From Erythrobacter sp. F6033 (GTDB lineage: Bacteria; Pseudomonadota; Alphaproteobacteria; Sphingomonadales; Sphingomonadaceae), in the NCBI RefSeq assembly GCF_023016005.1, contig NZ_JALKAZ010000001.1, positions 186,001 to 250,000 on the forward strand: a DNA stretch of 64,000 bases, read 5' to 3'. Below the pieces are notes generated by a model. The model saw only the letters and a list, made by a program, of their open reading frames with translations. It searched no databases and had not been told where the DNA came from. The position numbers were made by a program, and so were the translations under genes. Positions 1 to 8,716 of the stretch are shown piece after piece. Every line of letters begins with the position of its first letter. Within the stretch, counting starts at the first letter, position 1.

Positions 1-1
1 G

Positions 2-148
2 CAGTTGCTAGTGATCGCCGCGCTGATTGCTGTGCTTGCGGTAATGAAGCGCATGTTGCCTAGCGCCGAAACACCGGCGATCCGCGTGGCGACCTACGCC
101 ATAGGGATCACAGGCAGTTTCTGGCTCTTCGAAAGGCTTCTCGGTTAA
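2..148 (+). CDS. C-terminal end of a membrane protein (possibly HupE/UreJ-like), partial
   Basis: The window opens inside a gene; 48 codons remain and end at TAA. The fragment has a hydrophobic segment of about 13 residues, a short basic loop with KR, then a second hydrophobic segment ending in WLFERLLG. This two-helix end resembles the C-terminus of HupE/UreJ-type membrane proteins, which are linked to metal or hydrogenase/urease accessory roles, but the match is from memory and weak. The stop codon overlaps the stop codon of the convergent outer membrane factor gene within one TTAA. Confidence 0.5.
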   Translation, partial: QLLVIAALIAVLAVMKRMLPSAETPAIRVATYAIGITGSFWLFERLLG

Positions 149-1551
149 CCTTCGGAGCTGTCCCCGCCCAAGGCTTGCCACAACAGTATGCGTGCCCGCT
201 GCGCGCGGCCCAATGCCGCCGCCGCCCGTTCGCCGCTGGCATCGGCAGCGCGGCGAGCCTCGAGCACTTCGAGGAAGTTTGAAAGCCCGGCGCGGTAGCG
301 CGTGTCGGCCAGCTTCGCTGCGCGCTCCAATTCGCTTTGTTCTTGCACGGCAAGTGCGGCTTCGGCGTCGCTTGCCGTGATCAGGCCGTAAGCAGCCTCA
401 GCATCACCAAGCGCCTGAAACACGGCACCGCGATAGGCAGCAAAGGCGATTTTCTTATTCGCCGCTGCGCCGTCAATTTCGGCTTCGATCCGGCCGAAAT
501 CGAGCAATGGCGCGGCGACGTTCGCTGCCAGAGTCCCGACAATCGAGTCTTCATCGAAAAGGTTGCTCGGATTGAACGCCAGAAGCCCGATCACGCCGGA
601 CAGAGTGATGCGCGGGAAACGGGCACTTGCCGCCGCGGCCAGTTCTGCATCCGTGGCGGCCAATTCGCTCGCTGCCGCAAGAACATCAGGGCGGTTGGTG
701 AGAAGGTCAGATGGCAATGAAGCAGGTGCTGCTGTCTGGCGGAGGCTTGAACCTTTTTCTGCGAGCGCGGCATTGACCTCAGCTGCGCTTTGTCCGGTCA
801 AGGTAATCAACCGACCTACAATGCGTACACGTTCGCTGTTCAATGCTGCCAAGCGTGAACGTGACGCGCTGGCGGCGGCCTCTGCTCGCACCCGGTCAAA
901 ACCCGGAGCAATCCCGGCATCTTCGCGCTTTTTCGCCAGCCCGGCGAGCTGTGTCGCCGCTTCGACATCGCCTTGAATCGCTTCTCCGCGGGCTTCGAGA
1001 ACGCGCCAATCTGTCACACTTCCGGCGATTTCCGCGAGCAGTGCAATACGCACCGCGCTTGCCGATGCGCTGGCACTATCGATGCGCGCAAGAGCGGCGC
1101 GTTCCTGAGCCTTTAGGCGCCCGAACAGATCCGGGTCCCAGCTGGTGACGAGGTTTGCGCCGTATGAGACTTGCTCGGTATCGATAAAGCCGCCAGCGGC
1201 TGCTCCGTCACCGAACTGGTTTGGGTTGATGCGAGTGCCTGTGACCGATCCTTCTGCGCTGACATTCGGAAGACGCTGCGCGCCAGCGCCGCGTGCACCA
1301 GCACGGGCGGCTTCGACGCGGGCGATGGCTTCGGCGAGGGTCGGGCCCTCTGCTAAAGCGGCGCTGGAGAGGGTCTGATACGCCGGATCCTGAGCGGGCA
1401 GCAGATCGGCTACCGAGGTGTTGGTCGCCGCATCGCCCTTATAGGCAAAATCCTGCGGCAATTCCGGCACCGGCGTTGCGATTTCAGGGGGTGGGCCTGC
1501 AACACACGCGCCCAGCGATACAACCAGAGAAAGGGTCAGAAGTCTGCGCAT
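145..1551 (-). CDS. Outer membrane efflux factor lipoprotein, NodT/TolC family
   Basis: This 468-residue protein is the outer membrane duct of a tripartite exporter. A lipoprotein signal peptide (SLGAC, Cys16) is followed by two long alanine- and glutamate-rich helical repeats typical of the OEP/TolC fold, for example EARAAL and RYRAGLSNFLEVLEARR near the C-terminus, the family signature. It is the last gene of a minus-strand operon of permease, ATPase, HlyD adaptor and this gene, with a 5-bp gap to the adaptor, so it most likely forms the exit channel for that ABC exporter. NodT-type factors more often serve RND pumps; the partner here is inferred from position. Confidence 0.93.
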   Translation of the reverse strand: MRRLLTLSLVVSLGACVAGPPPEIATPVPELPQDFAYKGDAATNTSVADLLPAQDPAYQTLSSAALAEGPTLAEAIARVEAARAGARGAGAQRLPNVSAEGSVTGTRINPNQFGDGAAAGGFIDTEQVSYGANLVTSWDPDLFGRLKAQERAALARIDSASASASAVRIALLAEIAGSVTDWRVLEARGEAIQGDVEAATQLAGLAKKREDAGIAPGFDRVRAEAAASASRSRLAALNSERVRIVGRLITLTGQSAAEVNAALAEKGSSLRQTAAPASLPSDLLTNRPDVLAAASELAATDAELAAAASARFPRITLSGVIGLLAFNPSNLFDEDSIVGTLAANVAAPLLDFGRIEAEIDGAAANKKIAFAAYRGAVFQALGDAEAAYGLITASDAEAALAVQEQSELERAAKLADTRYRAGLSNFLEVLEARRAADASGERAAAALGRAQRARILLWQALGGDSSEG

Positions 1552-1556
1552 TGGGC

Positions 1557-2576
1557 TTACTCCTTCTCTTCCGTTTCGCTGCTTTGGACCGGCGCACGGG
1601 GACCGTTGTCGACCGCCGGTATGAAGGCATCGACTTGCTGTCCGACGCGGAAATCATCGCTTTCCGGCAAGGCGTAGATCACTTGCAAAACGCGCACATC
1701 GACACGCTCCGCTGCGCTGTTGGTCAGCTGCCGCTTAGGCACGACTTGCGGTTCTGCGCGGACAAACTTCGCCTTCACCTGACGTTCGGCGGCACCGCGC
1801 GGCGAGACGGTGGCGTCCGCGCCCATCTGCAGACGCACAGCTTCGTTCTCGTCAATATCGATGCGCACATGCAGCGGGTTGGTTTCGCCCATTTGGATGA
1901 ATGGCAGCCCGCCACCGCCGCCTTGGGTTGCAACGAATTCGCCAGGCCGGATATTCACGGCGAGGATTTCCCCGCTGATAGGCGCGCGGACGGTGAGACG
2001 GCCGATTTCCGTATTCGCACTGGAGGCGGCGGCTTGAGCAGCAGAGAGACGGGCGCGGGCGACGCTGAGGCGGCTTTTTGCGGCCGCTGCTTCGCCTTCT
2101 GCCCGGATCACTTCGCTGCGGCTGACAGCGGCGGGATCATCCAGACTTTGGAACAGCGCAAGCTGCTGACTCGCCGTCGATTGAGCCGTTCTCGCTTCGT
2201 TGATCGCGGCGCGCGCTTCGGCAATCGCAGCGTTCGCTTCCTGCAAACGCGCACGCGCAGCCCGGCTATCGACGAGGAACAGGGGTTGTCCTTTTTCCAC
2301 GCGGTCACCCGGCTGGACGCGCAGATCGGTCACAAGGCCTGATAGCGCGGAGCCAATATCGATGATCTCGCTGGCCGGCTCGACCAGGCCAGTACCCGCA
2401 ACCCGCGCGCTATCGGCGAGTTCGCCAGTGGCTTTCGGCGGTTGCTGATCCGGTTCGCTGGTCGAACGATCGGGCAGATCGCTGAAGATATAGAACGCTG
2501 CGATCACAATACCGATCAGCGCAAGGATGGGCAGTATTTGCCGTGAGAAGCTCACATTTTGGGGAAGCAGGGCCAT
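1557..2576 (-). CDS. HlyD-family periplasmic adaptor (membrane fusion protein) of an ABC exporter
   Basis: A 339-residue membrane fusion protein. There is one N-terminal membrane segment (about residues 13-32), a lipoyl-like half-domain (VRKGQP-type region near residue 95), a coiled-coil hairpin rich in Ala, Arg and Glu (about 105-190), the second lipoyl half starting VRAPISGEIL, and a beta-barrel domain. It would link the inner membrane ABC transporter to the outer membrane factor encoded immediately downstream. The ATG is preceded by a GAGG Shine-Dalgarno sequence. Arrangement with a MacB/DevC-like permease and separate ATPase resembles cyanobacterial DevBCA-type exporters. The substrate cannot be told from sequence. 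Confidence 0.92.
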   Translation of the reverse strand: MALLPQNVSFSRQILPILALIGIVIAAFYIFSDLPDRSTSEPDQQPPKATGELADSARVAGTGLVEPASEIIDIGSALSGLVTDLRVQPGDRVEKGQPLFLVDSRAARARLQEANAAIAEARAAINEARTAQSTASQQLALFQSLDDPAAVSRSEVIRAEGEAAAAKSRLSVARARLSAAQAAASSANTEIGRLTVRAPISGEILAVNIRPGEFVATQGGGGGLPFIQMGETNPLHVRIDIDENEAVRLQMGADATVSPRGAAERQVKAKFVRAEPQVVPKRQLTNSAAERVDVRVLQVIYALPESDDFRVGQQVDAFIPAVDNGPRAPVQSSETEEKE

Positions 2577-2599
2577 GTTATCCTCGGGTATCGGGTTTC

Positions 2600-3307
2600 T
2601 TAGTGGTCGTCCGGCATGTCAGTGCCGTCATGGGTGACGCGGCCATCCTCAAGCACGAGGATGCGGTCGGCGAGATCGAAAATTCGGTTGTCGTGGGTCA
2701 CGATGATGCAAGCGCGGTCTGGCGCAACTGCGACTTCGCGGAGCAGGTCCATCACGCGGCGACCGGAACTGGCATCAAGCGCAGCGGTCGGTTCGTCACA
2801 CACAACCAAACGCGGTTCATGCACCAGAGCGCGGGCAATCGCGACGCGCTGTTGTTGACCGCCGGAAAGCTGGTTCGGGAGTTTGTTCGCCTGATCACCG
2901 ATATTGAGCTTTTCGAGCAGTTCGATAGCTTTTTCACGCGCTGGCTCGATTGACATGCCTTGGGCGATAAGCGGAACAGCGGCATTTGCTGCCGCATCAA
3001 TCGACGGGATCAGATTGTACTGCTGAAAAATGAAGCCGATATTGTTTAGGCGAAACTTGACCAAATCTGTATCTGAAAGCCCGTAAATGTCGGTGCCGAA
3101 TACCTGCACTTCGCCTTCGGTTGGCCATAGGATGCCGCACATGATCGAAATCAGCGTGGTTTTGCCAGAGCCGCTTTCGCCCACGACATAGGTCATCTCG
3201 CCCGCTTTGATATCGGTATCGATGCCGTGGAGCACGCGGATAATGGACTGGCCTGCCTGAAAGTCGCGGATGATCCCGCGTGCGCAGATCGCGCTTTCCG
3301 CGTTCAC
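2600..3307 (-). CDS. ABC exporter ATP-binding subunit (MacB/LolD/DevA type)
   Basis: A 235-residue nucleotide-binding subunit with all motifs intact: Walker A GESGSGKTT (residues 43-51), Q-loop FQQYNL (near 95), signature LSGGQ (147-151), Walker B LVVCDEP (167-173) and the switch His in VTHD. The sequence groups with the LolD/MacB/DevA class that powers type VII mechanotransmission exporters. The start is GTG and overlaps the TGA of the upstream permease gene (GTGA), implying translational coupling. It supplies energy to the adjacent permease. Confidence 0.95.
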   Translation of the reverse strand: MNAESAICARGIIRDFQAGQSIIRVLHGIDTDIKAGEMTYVVGESGSGKTTLISIMCGILWPTEGEVQVFGTDIYGLSDTDLVKFRLNNIGFIFQQYNLIPSIDAAANAAVPLIAQGMSIEPAREKAIELLEKLNIGDQANKLPNQLSGGQQQRVAIARALVHEPRLVVCDEPTAALDASSGRRVMDLLREVAVAPDRACIIVTHDNRIFDLADRILVLEDGRVTHDGTDMPDDH

Positions 3308-4440
3308 CGGAACACCGCCGCTGGTTCGGTATTCAGCACGCTGCGCAGAGCGATCCAGCCTGTGATGGCGAGGATGACGACAACAGCGGCGAGGCTGATC
3401 AGCGGGATTTGCCAGGGGATGTAGAAGCCTTTAAAAAACGGATTTCCGCTAAAGGCCCAGATAAAGGTGACGGTGCCGATTACGCCCAGCGCATAACCAA
3501 CCGCGCCAACCAAGGCCGCCTGCGCGCTGACCATGCCGACGATCTTCGAATTGGTCACACCGATGGCTTTGAGCGCGCCGAACTGTTTGATGTTGTCACG
3601 TATGAATAGGCTGAATGTGAGGCCGACAATGGCGACGCCGACCACAAAGCCGAGCACCACCGTGATGCCAAAATTGGTCGGAATGCCAGTGTTCTGGACG
3701 ATAAAATCAACGCCAGCCTGAGCAAATTCCTCGCGCGTTTCCGCTTTCAGGCCGGTCTGTTCTTCGATCCGGTCGGCAACCCCTGCTGCGGTTTCGCCTT
3801 CGGTCACACCGGCGAGCACAAAGGTCAGCCGGTTGCGCGTGCCTGGCACGTAATTCAGCGCCTGCGAATACTTGGTGTAGAGCACGACCTGACTGGTGAA
3901 GCTCGGGATCGAATCCGCCACGCCTCGGATCACAGCGCGTTGGTCATTAAGCTCAAGCCGTTGGCCAATCGGGTCTTCGCCGTTTTCGAAGAGGTTGAAA
4001 ACGCCGCCATCGTCGATGACGACGGCGTCAGGCTGGGAGAGGACACCTTTCGTTTCGGTGACCATATTTTCCGGCATGCCGATCAAGGTGGCGTCGTCCA
4101 CACCAATGATCGCGACCCCTTCAAGATCACCCGTGCCGGTGCGGACAGATGCCACAGCGCGCAGATGTGGCACTGCCCATTCCACACCGGGAACAGAGCG
4201 TACCTCATCAAGTGCGGTAGAGGGCATTGCATAATTGACGTCGGTGGTGCGGCTTACTGGATCCATCACCCACACTTCGGCTTCGGGCGCGTTGAAAACG
4301 CCGCTGGCGCCGCGCTCAATCAGGTTCACAAAGATGGTGAGCTGCTGCGTAATCAGCAGGGTCGAAAACGCTATGCCGAACAGAAGTCCGTAAAACTTCT
4401 GCGCATCTCCGGTGAGCATTCGGATGGCAATCCAGAGCAT
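3304..4440 (-). CDS. ABC exporter permease (FtsX/MacB/DevC type)
   Basis: A 378-residue permease with one membrane helix near residues 15-35, a large periplasmic domain (about 40-250), and three C-terminal helices (about 250-280, 305-335, 345-370), the layout of the MacB/FtsX superfamily. It is the first gene of the exporter operon and lies divergent from the tetR-type gene. Residues DNIKQFGALKAIGVTN between helices match the coupling-helix region of FtsX permeases. Such systems usually move substrates from the periplasm across the outer membrane; here lipids, peptides or antibiotics are all possible. Confidence 0.93.
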   Translation of the reverse strand: MLWIAIRMLTGDAQKFYGLLFGIAFSTLLITQQLTIFVNLIERGASGVFNAPEAEVWVMDPVSRTTDVNYAMPSTALDEVRSVPGVEWAVPHLRAVASVRTGTGDLEGVAIIGVDDATLIGMPENMVTETKGVLSQPDAVVIDDGGVFNLFENGEDPIGQRLELNDQRAVIRGVADSIPSFTSQVVLYTKYSQALNYVPGTRNRLTFVLAGVTEGETAAGVADRIEEQTGLKAETREEFAQAGVDFIVQNTGIPTNFGITVVLGFVVGVAIVGLTFSLFIRDNIKQFGALKAIGVTNSKIVGMVSAQAALVGAVGYALGVIGTVTFIWAFSGNPFFKGFYIPWQIPLISLAAVVVILAITGWIALRSVLNTEPAAVFR

Positions 4441-4497
4441 CAGGGCGGAACCTTTGTCGGAAGCGGGGGTTGCTTCGGTGTGGAAATCAGATCATTA

Positions 4498-4532
4498 TTG
4501 AACGGTCGCGTTTAATTGAACGGAGTCGTTCA
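4498..4532. promoter_or_regulatory. Candidate TetR operator between exporter operon and regulator
   Basis: A perfect inverted repeat TGAACG-GAGT-CGTTCA occupies 4517-4532. Its left arm lies in a second copy of ATTGAACGG, the first being at about 4497-4505, so there are two direct copies plus one inverted half-site. The repeat sits between the divergent genes and overlaps the presumed ribosome-binding site (CGGAG, 4521-4525) of the regulator, as expected for autorepression plus control of the exporter. Binding is inferred, not shown. Confidence 0.55.
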
Positions 4533-4534
4533 TT

Positions 4535-5200
4535 TTGTCAACTGCCAGTCCCGATATGCGTTCCCAGACGCCTGCAAAAAAGTTGGGACGCCCTTCCGAT
4601 GCCGCCAAACGTACGGCGATTATCGAGGCGGCTGCGCAGAGCTTTTTTGACGTCGGATTCGCGGCGAGTTCGATTGAGCAGATTGCCAGTGATGCCGGCG
4701 TTTCTAAGGTCACGATCTACAATAACTTTGGCGATAAGCGCGCCTTGTTCGCTGCTGCGGTCGAGCTCGAATGTGAAAAGATGCGGGGCTATTTCTCACT
4801 CGATGAAATGCCAAAGGGGTCGATTAGAGAACGCCTAAAAGTGATCGGGCAAGCGATGGACGCATTTTTGTCCCGGCCGGAAATGGTTCAATTCGAACGG
4901 CGCATTGCCGCCGAAACGGAGAATGAGCCCGCTCTTGGGCAGGCTTTTCTGGAGGCGGGGCCATGGCGCATGAAAGCCGCTTTTGGCGGACTTCTCTCGC
5001 ATGCGACGCAAAGCGGTGAGCTTAATGTCCAGAGCCCCGACTTGGCCGCTGAACAATTCGTGTCGATGTGCAAAGGCATGGGTGACCTTGAACGCCGCTT
5101 TGGCGCCGAAGTGGCCAAGGCGGACAGAGAGCGCCGCATCGAAGGCGCAGTTGATGTGTTCCTCAAAGCCTATGGTGTGGATGCCAAACAGAGCTCTTGA
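4535..5200 (+). CDS. TetR/AcrR-family transcriptional regulator
   Basis: A 221-residue regulator. The N-terminal helix-turn-helix (about residues 25-70) includes SSIEQIASDAGVSKVTIYNNF followed by DKRALF, the standard TetR DNA-recognition region; the rest is a helical ligand-binding domain resembling the AefR-like C-terminal type. I chose the TTG start because CGGAG lies 9 bases upstream; an ATG seven codons later lacks a ribosome-binding site. It is divergent from the exporter operon and has an inverted repeat at its start, so it probably represses both. The inducer is unknown. Confidence 0.92.
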   Translation: MSTASPDMRSQTPAKKLGRPSDAAKRTAIIEAAAQSFFDVGFAASSIEQIASDAGVSKVTIYNNFGDKRALFAAAVELECEKMRGYFSLDEMPKGSIRERLKVIGQAMDAFLSRPEMVQFERRIAAETENEPALGQAFLEAGPWRMKAAFGGLLSHATQSGELNVQSPDLAAEQFVSMCKGMGDLERRFGAEVAKADRERRIEGAVDVFLKAYGVDAKQSS

Positions 5201-5258
5201 TCGATTTTCCGCACCACTCTGTTCGGAAAATAGCATGGCGCTCGGCAACGCACATTAT

Positions 5259-5287
5259 CTTGTCATTCACTTGGCGAACCCTACATT
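5259..5287 (+). promoter_or_regulatory. Candidate ftsH promoter with heat-shock-like features
   Basis: CTTG at 5259-5262 is separated by 17 bases from CCTACATT (5280-5287). This resembles the alphaproteobacterial RpoH pattern (CTTG, 17-18 bases, CYTATNT) with one mismatch. The same DNA also fits a housekeeping promoter, TTGTCA (5260-5265), 16 bases, TACATT (5282-5287). It lies 25 bases upstream of the ftsH start codon. ftsH is heat-inducible in several bacteria, which supports but does not prove an RpoH role. Confidence 0.45.
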
Positions 5288-5312
5288 GTGACATCGAGAA
5301 AGGATTCCCCTG

Positions 5313-7277
5313 ATGAGTGACCCGAACGATCCGCAACAACAGCCGCCCGAGGGACAAAATCCCTGGGTGAAGCAATTGATGATCTGGGGCGGTATTTTCC
5401 TTGCCCTGCTTCTCGTTGTCTCGCTGTTTAACAATGCGGGCCAGACTGCCGGAACAACGGTCAATTATTCTGACTTCCGCAATCAGGTCGAACAAGGTCA
5501 GGTTCAAGACGTTGCCATGGGTGAGGAGATCATCACTGGCACACTCAAGAATGGCAGCACATTCCAAACGGTACCAGTTCCAAACGATCCGGAAATCACG
5601 AAGCTGCTTCAGGAAAACGATGTAAAGTTTACCGGGAAACCGCGTGAGCAGCCGAACATGCTGCTTTACATCCTTCTCAATTCGCTTCCGTTCCTGCTGA
5701 TCCTCGGCATTGCGTTCTTCGCGCTGCGTCAGGTGCAAAAAGGCGGCGGAGGCGGCGCAATGGGCTTTGGCAAATCCAAAGCCAAGATGCTGACCGAACG
5801 TTCCGGCAAAGTGACCTTTGCCGATGTGGCCGGTATTGATGAAGCCCGCGAAGAGCTCGAAGAAGTTGTCGAATTTCTGAAAGACCCGCAGCGTTTCTCC
5901 AAACTTGGTGGTCAAATCCCGAAAGGCGCTTTGCTGGTCGGTTCACCGGGTACTGGTAAGACGCTGCTTGCGCGGGCTATCGCTGGCGAAGCGGGCGTGC
6001 CCTTTTTCACCATTTCGGGTTCGGATTTTGTTGAAATGTTCGTGGGCGTCGGCGCCAGCCGTGTTCGCGACATGTTTGAACAGGCCAAGAAGAATGCGCC
6101 ATGCATCGTCTTTATCGACGAGATTGACGCAGTTGGCCGATCACGTGGCGGCGGGCTTGGCAACTCGAACGACGAACGCGAGCAGACACTCAACCAGCTG
6201 CTGGTTGAGATGGATGGTTTCGAAGCCAATGAAGGCATTATCATCGTTGCCGCAACCAACCGCCCCGACGTTCTTGACCCTGCGCTGCTGCGCCCGGGCC
6301 GTTTTGACCGTCAGGTTGTGGTGCCGATCCCCGACATTGATGGCCGTGAGAAAATCCTCGGTGTGCACATGAAGAAGGTGCCGCTGGCACCTGATGTGAA
6401 CCCACGCACGATTGCGCGCGGTACGCCCGGTTTCTCTGGTGCAGACCTTGCCAACCTCGTGAACGAGGCAGCGCTTCTGGCTGCACGGCGGAACAAGCGC
6501 CTCGTTGCGATGCAGGAATTTGAGGATGCCAAGGACAAGGTCATGATGGGCGCGGAACGCCGCTCCATGGTGATGACCGATGACGAGAAGAAAATGACCG
6601 CCTATCACGAAGCCGGTCACGCTCTTGTCAGTGTAAACGAGCCCGCGTCTGATCCGATCCATAAAGCGACGATCATCCCGCGTGGCCGTGCGCTGGGCAT
6701 GGTTATGCGCCTGCCGGAGCGCGACAATTACTCGTACCACCGCGACAAAATGCACGCCAACCTTGCGGTTGCGATGGGCGGACGCGTGGCTGAGGAAATC
6801 ATCTTCGGCCATGACAAAGTCTCCTCCGGCGCCTCTGGCGATATCCAGTATGCGACCGATCTGGCCCGCAACATGGTGACCAAATGGGGCATGTCCGAAA
6901 AGCTCGGCCCGCTTCAGTATGAAGACCAACAGGAAGGCTATCTGGGCATGGGTCAAACCACGCGGACGATGGCGGGTGCAGAAACCAACAAGCTGATCGA
7001 TGCCGAAATCCGCGATCTGGTGGAAGGTGGATTGAAGCGCGCGACAGACATCCTGACCGAGCAGGAGGACAAGCTCCACCTGCTGGCGCAAGCGATGCTG
7101 GAGTATGAAACGCTAACGGGTGACGAGATCACCAAGCTGCTGGAAGATGGCAAGATTGATCGTCCGGACGAACCGAAGGGACCGATCAAAGTTCAGCCAA
7201 CCCATGGCAGCGCGATCCCCAAAGCGGGTAAGCGTTTCGGCGGATCCAAGGGTGGTGAAGCTCCGCAAGGGGCGTAA
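5313..7277 (+). CDS. ftsH: ATP-dependent zinc metalloprotease FtsH
   Basis: A membrane-bound AAA+ protease of 654 residues that extracts and degrades membrane proteins and unstable regulators. Two membrane helices (about residues 22-40 and 116-138) flank a periplasmic domain. The AAA module has Walker A GSPGTGKT (210-217), Walker B IVFIDE (265-270), and an SRH with [19 protein letters not shown] (314-332). The protease has the zinc motif HEAGH (432-436) and an Asp ligand in SGDIQYATD (D510). The ATG follows a GAGAAAGGA ribosome-binding site. Length and motifs are those of a complete, functional FtsH. It stands alone, ending in a clear terminator. Confidence 0.98.
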   Translation: MSDPNDPQQQPPEGQNPWVKQLMIWGGIFLALLLVVSLFNNAGQTAGTTVNYSDFRNQVEQGQVQDVAMGEEIITGTLKNGSTFQTVPVPNDPEITKLLQENDVKFTGKPREQPNMLLYILLNSLPFLLILGIAFFALRQVQKGGGGGAMGFGKSKAKMLTERSGKVTFADVAGIDEAREELEEVVEFLKDPQRFSKLGGQIPKGALLVGSPGTGKTLLARAIAGEAGVPFFTISGSDFVEMFVGVGASRVRDMFEQAKKNAPCIVFIDEIDAVGRSRGGGLGNSNDEREQTLNQLLVEMDGFEANEGIIIVAATNRPDVLDPALLRPGRFDRQVVVPIPDIDGREKILGVHMKKVPLAPDVNPRTIARGTPGFSGADLANLVNEAALLAARRNKRLVAMQEFEDAKDKVMMGAERRSMVMTDDEKKMTAYHEAGHALVSVNEPASDPIHKATIIPRGRALGMVMRLPERDNYSYHRDKMHANLAVAMGGRVAEEIIFGHDKVSSGASGDIQYATDLARNMVTKWGMSEKLGPLQYEDQQEGYLGMGQTTRTMAGAETNKLIDAEIRDLVEGGLKRATDILTEQEDKLHLLAQAMLEYETLTGDEITKLLEDGKIDRPDEPKGPIKVQPTHGSAIPKAGKRFGGSKGGEAPQGA

Positions 7278-7299
7278 TTCTTCCCTAAAGACCAAACTG

Positions 7300-7334
7300 A
7301 AAAGGGCGTCCGGATGGAATCCGGGCGCCCTTTT
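7300..7334. terminator. Intrinsic terminator of ftsH, possibly bidirectional
   Basis: AAAAGGGCGTCCGGA (7300-7314) pairs with TCCGGGCGCCCTTTT (7320-7334) with one non-Watson-Crick position and a 5-base loop. It lies 23 bases after the ftsH stop. Because A and T tracts flank the stem, it can also stop transcription of the convergent DUF3667 gene. Confidence 0.85.
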
Positions 7335-7371
7335 CTGTATCTGCCGCCGGCTTAATCGCATGCCAGCTGGC

Positions 7372-8655
7372 TCAAAAAGCACCGAGCAACAGCAATGCCT
7401 GCATAAACAATCCGATCACAATCGCGATGAAGAATGTCAGTGCTATCAACCGCCAGAATGAACTGAACCGGCGGATCTCATAAGTGCCGCGCAGCTGTTT
7501 GTAGAGGTGCAGCGGCGGAATTAGCATGCCCGCGATCACCAGAATTCCTGTTGGCACCCCAATGCTGCCTAGGATCGACACAGCGATGAACAGCAGTGAC
7601 ATAAAGCCCAACGAATACGTCACAAAGATTGCGTGATCATATGCCTTGAAACGTCTCTTCCATGCAAAGATCAGCCATACGAACGGAACCGACAATGGAA
7701 TGAGTAGCCAGCTGAATTTATAGGCATTGTTCTGCATCTTGTAGAGCATCAGGCTGGGGTTTGTGCTCCATTTCTCGAGCAATTTGTCGATGAAGGGGAT
7801 ACCTGATTTTTCAAAGGTACCCTTGACGTTGCCTTCTTCGTCCAGAGTGAAACTCTGGACGGGGCCAGTTTGGATTGTCTGCAATCCATTGCTCCCGCGT
7901 TCAAGGATGGCGATTTCTGCGGCGAGTTCGTCATATTCTTCAGAGCCTTGCGGTAGCGTCGCGAGGCGCCCGCGCGCTTCTTCGATTTGAACACTGGTCG
8001 CGGCCTGAATTTCATCAAGGGTGTCACTGCCACCCGATTCCAGCCAATTGCTGATTATCGCTTCTCCGTTTTCGGCTTGACCGAGCTTATCCTCCACATC
8101 GCTGAGTGCTTGCTCGAGTTCGCTGCGTTCGACCGCGGTCAATTCGGGGTTGGCAAGCCGCTCGTTGATCGCTTCTGCCTCTGTGGTCAGACGCGCCTGC
8201 TCGTCCTTTGCAAGTTGCTCTAACTGGCCTTTCGCTTCGCCTTCAATATCGGTGGGGGTCGTGATGCCTAGCGCCTGAAACACCGCGAACATCGCAAAAA
8301 CGCTGAAAAGGAACATCGCCATCGGGCTGACGAATTTGGCACGTTCCCCTTCAATGTAACGGCGGGTCAGCTTGCCCGGCTTGAAAACCAACAAGGGAAT
8401 GGTGCGCCAGAATTTGCCGTCGAGATGAAGTACGCCGTGGATCAGATCGTGCCCGATAGCGGACAATGTGCGGTGGACGTGGGTTTTCTGGCCGCAGTTT
8501 TGGCAGAACGAACCTGCCGGCTGCGCGCCGCAGTTCAGACACGAACGGCTTCCGCTTTCGTCTGCTGCCGCCCCTTCACCATGATTGGGCTCCACCGCAC
8601 GCCCGGTGAGAGCGCCTTCAATCGCTGCGCCAATGCCCTCGGTAATATCGCTCAT
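7372..8655 (-). CDS. DUF3667-type zinc-ribbon integral membrane protein
   Basis: A 427-residue protein of unknown function. A Cys4 zinc ribbon near the N-terminus (C39, C42, C51, C54; CLNCG and CQNCGQK) leads into the conserved family stretch with GKFWRTIPLL and KPGKLTRRYIEGERAKFVSPM, then a membrane helix (about 112-128). A long Glu/Gln-rich segment (about 140-235), predicted helical and partly coiled coil, precedes three or four C-terminal membrane helices. The family is recognised from the zinc ribbon plus the GKLTRRY motif. It is convergent to ftsH and stands next to the orphan ParA gene in the same direction. Confidence 0.8.
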   Translation of the reverse strand: MSDITEGIGAAIEGALTGRAVEPNHGEGAAADESGSRSCLNCGAQPAGSFCQNCGQKTHVHRTLSAIGHDLIHGVLHLDGKFWRTIPLLVFKPGKLTRRYIEGERAKFVSPMAMFLFSVFAMFAVFQALGITTPTDIEGEAKGQLEQLAKDEQARLTTEAEAINERLANPELTAVERSELEQALSDVEDKLGQAENGEAIISNWLESGGSDTLDEIQAATSVQIEEARGRLATLPQGSEEYDELAAEIAILERGSNGLQTIQTGPVQSFTLDEEGNVKGTFEKSGIPFIDKLLEKWSTNPSLMLYKMQNNAYKFSWLLIPLSVPFVWLIFAWKRRFKAYDHAIFVTYSLGFMSLLFIAVSILGSIGVPTGILVIAGMLIPPLHLYKQLRGTYEIRRFSSFWRLIALTFFIAIVIGLFMQALLLLGAF

Positions 8656-8716
8656 GCGTCCCCCGTATCGATGCTCACGCTATAAGCGATGCCTGCGCGG
8701 CGAGGAAAGCTCTCTA

